Positions 53,084 to 60,008 of a DNA stretch of 64,000 nucleotides are shown in pieces (position 1 is the stretch's first letter; every line of letters begins with the position of its first letter). Position numbers and translations under genes: made by a program. The notes under the pieces are model-generated. The model ran no database searches and was not told the origin of the DNA. It saw nothing but the letters and a program-made list of their open reading frames with translations. The DNA comes from Paenibacillus ihumii (GTDB lineage: Bacteria; Bacillota; Bacilli; Paenibacillales; Paenibacillaceae), in assembly GCF_001403875.1 (NCBI RefSeq), contig NZ_LN884297.1:434001-498000 (forward strand). The letters are read 5' to 3'.

Positions 53084-53361
53084 CTACTGCATTTTTAAAC
53101 GGTTGATTTCTAAGTCATTCATGGATGCCTTCTTATACGTGAACTCAATATCCTTTGCAACACTATCCAGTTTTCGGCTTATAATTTTAACATTGCCAAG
53201 GTATCGTCAGGTGTTTCAGCCAAAAGCATCTCCAGTTGACTTTTCATTTCCTTTGCCTCTAGCTTTATTTCGCTGATATCATCTTGAAGTGGCTTTAATT
53301 TAATATCTAATTCCTCTGAAACAATAGTTCGAAGTACGTTTGCTATTTGTTCCATTTCCAT
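53084..53361 (-). pseudogene. Coiled-coil protein gene with a frameshift
   Basis: First part: MEMEQIANVLRTIVSEELDI... through MLLAETPDDTLAMLKL then TAA at 53176. In the neighbouring frame the same type of sequence goes on without break: KIISRKLDSVAKDIEFTYKK ASMNDLEINRLKMQ and TAG at 53084. Adding one A to the AAAA run at about 53182-53185 joins both parts. The product would be ~92 residues, heptad-rich, and similar in style to small proteins of mobile or regulatory nature. GGAGG 9 bp before ATG 53361. Sequencing error is an alternative. Confidence 0.65.
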
Positions 53362-53433
53362 CAAACACAACCTCCTCAAACCCATTATATCAGAGCATGG
53401 AAAGGTTGCCATCTCAACATGAAATGGAAAACC

Positions 53434-54261
53434 CTACTTCCACCACGTATCGAACGGCGTGGCCGGAAGCTCCCGCTTATGCCGGGAAACGGCATACTGC
53501 TTCTCGATGCGCGCTTGCTCCTGCGGATCAACCGCCTGCCCGGTCAAATACTGATCAAGCACCTCGTAGGTGATGCCAAGCTCGGTCTCATCGGATTGCA
53601 GCGGCTTGTTGTCCAGCAGATCGGCCGTCGGTATTTTCAGATACAAGCGCTCTGAAGCCTTCAGCTCCATCAGCAGCTGGCGCCCCTGCCCCTTCGTCAA
53701 TCCCGCCAGAGGCAGAACATCCGCCCCTCCGTCGCCGAACTTCGTGAAGAAGCCTGTGACGGATTCCGCGGCATGATCCGTACCAATAACCAGGCAGCCG
53801 GTCTCTCCTCCAATAGCATATTGAACGATCATGCGCATGCGCGCTTTAGCGTTGCCCTTATTGAAATCCGATAATTTGAAATCTGTACTGTGTTCAACCA
53901 CGTTAGCCAAGGCCAGGACCGGCTCTTGAATATTCACAACGAACTCTCGATCCGCCTGAATGAATTCCATCGCTGCCGCAGCGTCGTCCTCATCCTGCTG
54001 CACGCCATAAGGCAAGCGTACAGCATAGAACGTAGCGTCATAGCCTTCGGCACGCAGCTCTTCGGCGGCCAATTGCGCCAGCCGGCCGGCCAGCGTCGAA
54101 TCCTGCCCTCCGCTAATGCCGAGCACGTAGCCTTTGGCGCCAGCCTTCCGGCAATACTCCTTCAGGAAGTCGATCCGGCCGCGGATTTCCGCCTTCGCAT
54201 CGATGCTCGGCTTAACGTGCAGAGCTTCGGTAATTTGCTTCTGTGTATGGTCGATTGGCAT
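53434..54261 (-). CDS. nadE: NH3-dependent NAD(+) synthetase
   Basis: 275-residue NadE with ATP-pyrophosphatase P-loop SGGQDS at 50-55 and no amidase domain, so ammonia is the nitrogen donor. [13 protein letters not shown] and [19 protein letters not shown] are family hallmarks. Last step to NAD. Downstream of pncB in the run nrtR-like/pncA/pncB/nadE. ATG 54261 follows AAGGGAGC. Confidence 0.93.
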   Translation of the reverse strand: MPIDHTQKQITEALHVKPSIDAKAEIRGRIDFLKEYCRKAGAKGYVLGISGGQDSTLAGRLAQLAAEELRAEGYDATFYAVRLPYGVQQDEDDAAAAMEFIQADREFVVNIQEPVLALANVVEHSTDFKLSDFNKGNAKARMRMIVQYAIGGETGCLVIGTDHAAESVTGFFTKFGDGGADVLPLAGLTKGQGRQLLMELKASERLYLKIPTADLLDNKPLQSDETELGITYEVLDQYLTGQAVDPQEQARIEKQYAVSRHKRELPATPFDTWWK

Positions 54262-54351
54262 TTTGACGTTGCTCCCTTCTGTCTGTCTTCTTAAGCTTAT
54301 CATTACCCTGATCGGCCTGGAAAGTCATCATTGCAGCGTAAAATCCCCAAG

Positions 54352-55848
54352 TCACGGTCTCGCCCCTCTTTGCTGAACCTTGTGCTGTGCTTCCTCAATG
54401 AGCTTCATCTTATTATCCCAACAGTCTTGACTTAAATTAACAGGATACTCGGCCGGGTTCAAGAGACGCTTATACTCCTCCCACAGCACCTCCAGATTGT
54501 CCGCCGCAAATTGCCTGATTTCCTGCAGGCTCGGGAGCTCATATACCAGTTCACCATCGTGAAATACAGTCTGATGCAGCTCGCGCGCTTCAAAATTCGT
54601 CACGAACTTCGCGATATAGGTATGCACCGGATGAAACATCTTAAGCCGCTCCTCGTCTTGCGGTCTTTCGTGCTCCAGGGCGATATAGTCGCCTTCTGCC
54701 TTCCGGTTTGTCTTATTCACGATCCGGTACACCTTTTTACGCCCAGGCGTCGTAATTTTTTCAGGGTTCGAGCTGATTTTAATGGTATCTACCATTTTAC
54801 CATGCTCATCCTCGATCGAAATCAATTTATAAACAGCTCCGAGAGCAGGCTGGTCATAAGCGGTGATCAGCTTGGTTCCGATGCCCCAGACATCGATTTT
54901 TGCCCCCTGCGCCTTCAGGTTCATAATTGTGTGCTCATCGAGATCGTTCGTGGCATATATTTTCGCCTGAGGGAACCCGGCTTCATCAAGCATTCTGCGG
55001 GCTTCCTTCGAGAAATAAGCCAGGTCCCCGCTGTCCAGACGGATGCCCATGAAATTGATCCGGTCGCCGAATTCCTGGGCTACCTGAATAGCCGTAGGCA
55101 CCCCCGATCTCAGCGTATCATACGTATCTACCAGAAATACGCAGTCCTTATGGCATTCAGCATATTTGCGAAATGCGGTATATTCATCCCGGTAGGCCTG
55201 AACCATGGCATGGGCGTGCGTGCCAACCGTAGGGATGCCGAACAGCTTGCCGGCCCTCACGTTCGAGGTCGCCTCAAAGCCGGCAATATAGGCGGCCCTT
55301 GTCCCCCAAATGGCGGCATCCATCTCCTGGGCGCGGCGGGTGCCAAACTCCATGCTGATTCCATCCTCAATCACCTGCTGAATGCGCGAGGCTTTGCTGG
55401 CAATCAGCGTTTGATAGTTAACGATATTCAGCACAGCCGTTTCGATTAACTGCGCTTCCGCTAGCGGGGCTTCGATTTGCATGATCGGTTCATTGGCAAA
55501 TACCAGCTCCCCTTCCCGCATCGAACGCACTGTTCCCGTAAAGCGAAGCGTTTCGAGATAGGCTAGATAATCGTCGCTATAGCCTTCTTCTTGTAAATAA
55601 GTTAAATCGCTCTCTGTAAAACGGAACCCCTTGAGGTAGCGGATAACCCGCTCTAGTCCGGCAAACATGGCGTAACCGTTTTGAAACGGAATTTTGCGAA
55701 AATAAACATCAAAAACCGCCTTGCGATTGTGAATTCCATCGCGCCAATAAGCCTCTGTCATATTGATCTGGTATTTATCCGTATGCAGGGCGAGCCCGTC
55801 GTCCGCGTAAGGCGGCTGCGGGAGTGGAATAGGGATCTGGTTGCTCAT
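54352..55848 (-). CDS. pncB: Nicotinate phosphoribosyltransferase
   Basis: 498 residues; LHTDKYQINMTEAYW at the start, the phosphorylatable His near GTHAHAMVQAY and GIRLDSGDLAYFSKEAR are diagnostic for PncB. Uses nicotinate and PRPP to make nicotinate mononucleotide. ATG 55848 overlaps the pncA stop by 4 bp and has AGGAGGAG in front. Confidence 0.93.
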   Translation of the reverse strand: MSNQIPIPLPQPPYADDGLALHTDKYQINMTEAYWRDGIHNRKAVFDVYFRKIPFQNGYAMFAGLERVIRYLKGFRFTESDLTYLQEEGYSDDYLAYLETLRFTGTVRSMREGELVFANEPIMQIEAPLAEAQLIETAVLNIVNYQTLIASKASRIQQVIEDGISMEFGTRRAQEMDAAIWGTRAAYIAGFEATSNVRAGKLFGIPTVGTHAHAMVQAYRDEYTAFRKYAECHKDCVFLVDTYDTLRSGVPTAIQVAQEFGDRINFMGIRLDSGDLAYFSKEARRMLDEAGFPQAKIYATNDLDEHTIMNLKAQGAKIDVWGIGTKLITAYDQPALGAVYKLISIEDEHGKMVDTIKISSNPEKITTPGRKKVYRIVNKTNRKAEGDYIALEHERPQDEERLKMFHPVHTYIAKFVTNFEARELHQTVFHDGELVYELPSLQEIRQFAADNLEVLWEEYKRLLNPAEYPVNLSQDCWDNKMKLIEEAQHKVQQRGARP

Positions 55849-56429
55849 CTCTGCTCCTCCTCCTTCTGCTGTAACACTGCCGCACCCAGCGTTCCCTTGA
55901 AATGCTGCAGCGCCCATGCATGCCCTTCCGGGTCAAAGCTGGCCACGGCATCCGCATGGATCGCCAGCTCAAAGCCTTTGTTGTAAGCATCAACGGCCGT
56001 ATGCAGCACGCAAATATCCGTACACACCCCGACCAGATGAAGCTCCGTGATTCCTCTGGCCCGCAGCACCAGCTCAAGGTCGGTGCCCACAAACGCGCTG
56101 TACCGGGTCTTATCCATCCAATAGACGTTGTCCTTATCCTTGTAGGTTTGATATACCCCATCCAGCGCTCCGTAAAGCCTGCGGCCAGCCGTTCCCTCGA
56201 TATTATGCGGCGGAAACAGCTTCGTCTCGGGATGCAGCGTGTCTCCCTGCTTATGCAGATCGATCGCAAATACCACAAGCTCTTGATTCTCGATAAACTC
56301 TCTAGTGAGCTCAGCCATCCGCCCCTCTATAGCCTGACCCGGCTGTCCGCAGGTTAATGCCCCGTCCACAGCTACAAAATCATACGTGTAATCCACATTA
56401 ATCAGAGCTCTCCTTCTAATAGCAGTCAT
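55845..56429 (-). CDS. pncA: Cysteine hydrolase, nicotinamidase (isochorismatase fold)
   Basis: 194 residues. Triad elements: Asp13 in NVDYTYDF, Lys in WMDKTRYSAF, nucleophilic Cys in VGVCTDICVLHT; the cis-peptide GVCTD is as in PncA, and DLH supplies a metal-ligand type residue. Converts nicotinamide to nicotinate, the substrate of the coupled pncB product. ATG 56429 with GGGAGGAA upstream. Confidence 0.88.
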   Translation of the reverse strand: MTAIRRRALINVDYTYDFVAVDGALTCGQPGQAIEGRMAELTREFIENQELVVFAIDLHKQGDTLHPETKLFPPHNIEGTAGRRLYGALDGVYQTYKDKDNVYWMDKTRYSAFVGTDLELVLRARGITELHLVGVCTDICVLHTAVDAYNKGFELAIHADAVASFDPEGHAWALQHFKGTLGAAVLQQKEEEQR

Positions 56430-56468
56430 CGTAAATTCCTCCCTATCGTTATCTAACATTTATCACTT

Positions 56469-56480
56469 TGTTAATTAATA
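56469..56480. promoter_or_regulatory. NrtR-type half-site upstream of pncA
   Basis: TGTTAATTAATA, sharing TTTGTTAATT with the palindrome before the regulator gene, lies 40 bp upstream of the pncA start. Confidence 0.4.
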
Positions 56481-56512
56481 AAACCAGAGAAATACGTCCT
56501 GCGACGTAAATA

Positions 56513-57289
56513 TTATTTCCTCACGTGGTAAATTGAGCTGCTTACCTCCGCCTCCACGAAACGATACAGCTGAGTAGGCTTCTTCGACGTGCGCGTCGTC
56601 TTCTTCCCTTTGATTTCCTCGATGAATGGGAGGGTTTTGATCTTGCGGGCAAAAGCAGCGTCCAGAGCGATCGCGGAGTCTTGGGTGACGGTCAGCAGCA
56701 CCGCCTGCAGCTCTGAATACGTGAACTCCACCGGCAAAAATTCTTTGGCCACCGTGGTCTCGAGCAGCTTATGCCGGATTACGGCAATCGCATCGGCGAT
56801 AATCTGTGCATGGTCAAAGGCCAGATCCAGCTTTAATACCTCATTCACGGCAAACAGCTCGACCTCGCTCGCATCGTCATTGGCCTGGCGATGTGCAAGC
56901 TGATGCTCCGGTACAATCGCATAATGCGCATTGGAGATGATCCAGCCCCGCGGATCCCGTCCAGGAGCGTCGTATACGCCATAATGCTGGAGATGAATAT
57001 GATCTACGCCCGTCTCCTCCTTCAGCTCCCTTGCAGCCGATTCGAAGGCGGTCTCATGCGGGCCTACGAAGCCGCCAGGCAGGGCCCATTTGCCTGCTTC
57101 AATATTGGGGCGGCCCTCGCTATCGACCATGCTTCGCTTAATCAGCATTATTTGAAGCTCCATCTGGGGCGGCTTGAACATTTCGGTCTTTGTCGACCTG
57201 ATGGTAAATACCGCAATGTCTGAAGTATACCCGTCCGGTGTGCGGTATTTCTTGATGTCGTATTGCTGCAATGCCTGTTCGTTCGACAT
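56513..57289 (-). CDS. Nudix hydrolase with winged-helix tail (NrtR-like regulator)
   Basis: 258 residues: N-terminal Nudix domain with a complete box from Gly73 to Val95 (G-x5-E-x7-REL-x-EE-x-GV) and a C-terminal part (about 175-258, FTYSELQAVLLTVTQDSAIA...) like the winged helix of NrtR, a repressor that senses ADP-ribose and controls NAD genes. In many NrtR proteins the Nudix box is decayed; here it is intact, so enzymatic activity may persist. It heads the pncA/pncB/nadE run. The region before its start holds a 9-3-9 palindrome. Confidence 0.8.
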   Translation of the reverse strand: MSNEQALQQYDIKKYRTPDGYTSDIAVFTIRSTKTEMFKPPQMELQIMLIKRSMVDSEGRPNIEAGKWALPGGFVGPHETAFESAARELKEETGVDHIHLQHYGVYDAPGRDPRGWIISNAHYAIVPEHQLAHRQANDDASEVELFAVNEVLKLDLAFDHAQIIADAIAVIRHKLLETTVAKEFLPVEFTYSELQAVLLTVTQDSAIALDAAFARKIKTLPFIEEIKGKKTTRTSKKPTQLYRFVEAEVSSSIYHVRK

Positions 57290-57319
57290 GCTGCGTTTAA
57301 GCCTCCTCCGTCAAATTAA

Positions 57320-57340
57320 CAATTAACATTTTGTTAATTG
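57320..57340. promoter_or_regulatory. Candidate NrtR operator (9-3-9 palindrome)
   Basis: CAATTAACA and TGTTAATTG are perfect inverted arms separated by TTT, about 30 bp upstream of the Nudix regulator start. A further AAATTAACA half-site abuts it at 57313-57320. Position fits autoregulation. Confidence 0.6.
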
Positions 57341-57375
57341 TATTATATGCAGCACAATTGCTTTTGTCAATAAGA

Positions 57376-57398
57376 AAGCCCCCAATTACTGGGGGCTT
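57376..57398 (-). terminator. Terminator overlapping the stop codon of the nitrite/sulfite reductase-like gene
   Basis: AAGCCCCCA / TGGGGGCTT with TTCTTATT tail; the gene's TAA stop lies in the loop. Confidence 0.8.
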
Positions 57399-58021
57399 GA
57401 TCCTGCGATCGCATGGTATATATTTTCAAATCCGTATCGATCCACAAACTTGGCAAAGGGCTCTCTTCTTTTGCCTTGCGCCGAATAGATTTCAATAATT
57501 TGGTCAACTGCGCCATATAGCTCCTCGGGCGTCGCCTCTTCCAAGATCAAAGCACCCACCCTGGCATCTGTCCCTTTTGCTTTACCGCCAATATATAGAT
57601 TATATCCGCTTCTGACCTTCATTACGCCTATATCATGGATCAGAGGCTCGCCGCATCCAATAGGACACCCTGTATACGCAGGGCGAAGCGTAAAAGGAAC
57701 TGGCCTGCCCGCCAATATTTTGTTCAGCTCGATGGCCACCGGCATGCCTTCTTCCTCGGCTCCTTTACAAAAATTGCAGGTCCTTAAGCTTTTTACATAG
57801 TTACCAACAGGATAGCACGCAAGTCCAACCTGCTCGAACTCCTCCTTTAGCATCGCGACCTTGCTTTCCGGCACAGTAATATATAATTGCTGAAAAATAG
57901 TTAACTCTATTTCGTCATTTTCATTCATGTATTTTGTAATGGCAGCCAACTGTTTTGCATTCAATTTTGAACCGAATCCAATACCTCCATTAATAGCTAA
58001 CGTAACATCAGATTCCTCCAT
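57386..58021 (-). CDS. Small nitrite/sulfite reductase-domain protein
   Basis: 211 residues containing one ferredoxin-like half-domain (about 1-75) and the [4Fe-4S]/siroheme part with CNFCKGAEEEG and YTGCPIGCGEPLIHDIG. That is one copy of the repeat found twice in NirB/CysI, so it may act as a minimal or subunit form; similar short proteins occur in anaerobes. Reaction unknown. ATG 58021 follows GGAGAGTG. No nir or cys genes adjacent. Confidence 0.65.
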   Translation of the reverse strand: MEESDVTLAINGGIGFGSKLNAKQLAAITKYMNENDEIELTIFQQLYITVPESKVAMLKEEFEQVGLACYPVGNYVKSLRTCNFCKGAEEEGMPVAIELNKILAGRPVPFTLRPAYTGCPIGCGEPLIHDIGVMKVRSGYNLYIGGKAKGTDARVGALILEEATPEELYGAVDQIIEIYSAQGKRREPFAKFVDRYGFENIYHAIAGSSPQ

Positions 58022-58190
58022 ATTCACTCTCCTATCCACTTAAAATGCATTGCAATCCAATAATACCATACCCCCGATAGGTATTTCAACAGGATGTAAA
58101 TCACTGCTGGAGCATCATCCAGCAGCTTGCGTATCTTGCTTATATTTGAAGTAACTCTTATGGAATGTCCGAATACAGTTGAGACATTAG

Positions 58191-58562
58191 CTAGCTGTGT
58201 TTAATATGCTGGAGCGTTTGCAGAAAAATCTGCTCGATATGCTCATCATCCAGAGAATAAAACACTGTCTTGCCTTCCTTCCGCCTTTTAACAATGCGCA
58301 TATTGCGGAGTGTTCTCAATTGATGCGAAATGGCCGATTGCCCCATGTCGAGAAGCACCGTGAGATCCTGCACGCATAATTCCTTTTGCAGCAGCGCATC
58401 CATAATACGAAGACGAGTTGGGTCGCTAAAGGTCTTGAACCAGTTGGCCATCTCCGAAGAAGTCTCTTGATCTATAAGGGAGGTGCGAAGGGATTGCAGA
58501 TTCGCTTCTTCTTCCGGGCAGGCCGAATCGTATTTGTTAATTGTTTTAACCGGTTTTTCCAT
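58191..58562 (-). CDS. czrA: ArsR/SmtB-family zinc sensor (CzrA-like)
   Basis: 123-residue winged-helix repressor. The alpha-5 metal site is complete: Asp106, His108, His119, His122, spaced exactly as CzrA D84-H86-H97-H100, which argues for Zn2+/Co2+ sensing. The alpha-3 Cys site of CadC/ArsR is incomplete (ELCVQDL). Divergent from the CDF zinc exporter gene with an inverted repeat in between. ATG 58562 chosen over GTG 58574. Confidence 0.87.
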   Translation of the reverse strand: MEKPVKTINKYDSACPEEEANLQSLRTSLIDQETSSEMANWFKTFSDPTRLRIMDALLQKELCVQDLTVLLDMGQSAISHQLRTLRNMRIVKRRKEGKTVFYSLDDEHIEQIFLQTLQHIKHS

Positions 58563-58618
58563 TTTTTCAATCACCGCCTACAAGGCTTATTCTATATTCT
58601 GCATCCAAAAAAACTTGA

Positions 58619-58648
58619 TTGACATTGGTTTTTGAACATGCTTATAAT
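58619..58648 (+). promoter_or_regulatory. Sigma-A promoter of the CDF transporter gene
   Basis: TTGACA (58619-58624) and TATAAT (58643-58648), 18-bp spacer. Confidence 0.8.
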
Positions 58649-58662
58649 AAGAGTAATCAAAC

Positions 58663-58682
58663 ATATGAATGGATGATCATAT
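58663..58682. promoter_or_regulatory. Candidate CzrA operator
   Basis: ATATGA and TCATAT arms with an 8-bp spacer, just after the presumed transcription start of the transporter gene. SmtB/ArsR operators have ATATGA-type halves. Confidence 0.6.
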
Positions 58683-58709
58683 ATTAGTTTATAAAAGGAG
58701 CGATCAAAT

Positions 58710-59705
58710 ATGTCTGGACACCACAACCATCACGACCACAAGCACGGTCACAGTCATGATCATGGACATAGCCATGTTCACACCAATAATAAGAAAACAC
58801 TGTTTATTTCATTCCTAATCATTACCCTCTATATGATCGTAGAGGCTGTTGGCGGCATGGTTACCAATAGCTTGGCCCTGCTTTCCGATGCGGGTCATAT
58901 GCTATCTGACTCCATTGCTTTAGCCATTGCTTTATTGGCCTTCTGGTTCGGAGAAAAAGCTGTTAACACAGGAAAAACGTACGGTTACAGACGTTTCGAA
59001 ATTTTAGCTGCCTCCCTTAACGGCATTACATTGATTGGTATTTCGTTATATATTTTTTATGAAGCCATTCAGCGCTTTAGTCATCCCCCAGAGGTTGCCA
59101 CAACAGGTATGCTGATTATTAGTATTATCGGTTTACTGATCAACATACTGGTCGCATGGATTATGATGCGCGGAGGCGACACGGAGAACAATTTGAATAT
59201 GCGCGGCGCTTATTTACACGTCATCAGCGATATGCTTGGTTCCGTGGGTGCCATTGCCGCTGCTTTATTGATGATCTTCTTCGGCTGGGGCTGGGCAGAC
59301 CCGCTTGCCAGTGTGATTGTTGCAGCGCTTGTATTGCGCAGCGGTTACTTTGTTACCAAGTCGTCCCTGCATGTCCTGATGGAAGGAACGCCTCATAATG
59401 TGAATTTGAATGAGATTATTGACACCATTCAGCAGGTAGACGGGGTAAAGGGAGTTCACGATGTTCATATTTGGTCGATTACAAGCAGCCTAAATGCTCT
59501 TACAGCCCATATCGTTGTCGATGGAGACAAGACCGTTTATGAGACAGAAGCCATTTTGCAAAAAATCGAACATCTTTTAGAGCATAAAGAGATTAAGCAC
59601 GCGACCCTGCAGGCCGAGTCGGAAAAGCATAACCATGAAAATTCTATTTTTTGTACCACCAAAGCGGATACGCCAAATGCCCACGCGCATGCTCATCCGC
59701 ATTAG
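58710..59705 (+). CDS. czcD: Cation diffusion facilitator zinc exporter
   Basis: 331 residues, six helices, His-rich N-terminus (15 His in the first 25 residues) and a His-rich C-terminal end. Zinc-site residues are visible: HxxxD in DAGHMLSD (helix 2) and YLHVISD (helix 5), the HD-HD pattern of Zn transporters. Exports Zn2+ (also Co2+/Cd2+) in exchange for H+ or K+. RBS AAAGGAGCG. Paired with the CzrA-like sensor. Confidence 0.9.
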   Translation: MSGHHNHHDHKHGHSHDHGHSHVHTNNKKTLFISFLIITLYMIVEAVGGMVTNSLALLSDAGHMLSDSIALAIALLAFWFGEKAVNTGKTYGYRRFEILAASLNGITLIGISLYIFYEAIQRFSHPPEVATTGMLIISIIGLLINILVAWIMMRGGDTENNLNMRGAYLHVISDMLGSVGAIAAALLMIFFGWGWADPLASVIVAALVLRSGYFVTKSSLHVLMEGTPHNVNLNEIIDTIQQVDGVKGVHDVHIWSITSSLNALTAHIVVDGDKTVYETEAILQKIEHLLEHKEIKHATLQAESEKHNHENSIFCTTKADTPNAHAHAHPH

Positions 59706-59710
59706 AGAAC

Positions 59711-59761
59711 AAAAAAACGCAATATGCAAGGGCGTACACCTCCTGCATATTGCGTTTTTTA
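59711..59761. terminator. Terminator between czcD and the copper genes
   Basis: AACGCAATATGCA / TGCATATTGCGTT stem with TTTTTT on the plus side and seven A on the left, so it can serve both directions. Confidence 0.9.
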
Positions 59762-59795
59762 GGCTATCCTCAAAGACTACTTTTTCCTTTACTGG

Positions 59796-59987
59796 TTATT
59801 TTACAGCGCCTTGATCTGTTTCTTTCATGTGGTCCTGATTCGGATCTGAATGACCGGATACTTCGTTCATTTCGTGGGTGTCAGGTGAAGTGCTGGTGCT
59901 TGCACCATAAATGCTGTACCCCCCGATAACTACCCCCAAATACAGGACAGCGGAAAGTGTCCAATATAGAATGGTCTTTTGCTTCAT
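59796..59987 (-). CDS. Small membrane-anchored His/Met-containing protein
   Basis: 63 residues: one N-terminal helix (WTLSAVLYLGVVIGGYSIYG) then an outside tail with His and Met (THEMNEVSGHSDPNQDHM). It follows copA by 21 bp and is probably cotranscribed. Metal binding outside the membrane is an inference from the tail and the neighbours. RBS GGGGGATAGGCG. Confidence 0.6.
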   Translation of the reverse strand: MKQKTILYWTLSAVLYLGVVIGGYSIYGASTSTSPDTHEMNEVSGHSDPNQDHMKETDQGAVK

Positions 59988-60008
59988 CGCCTATCCCCCT
60001 ATTTCTTG

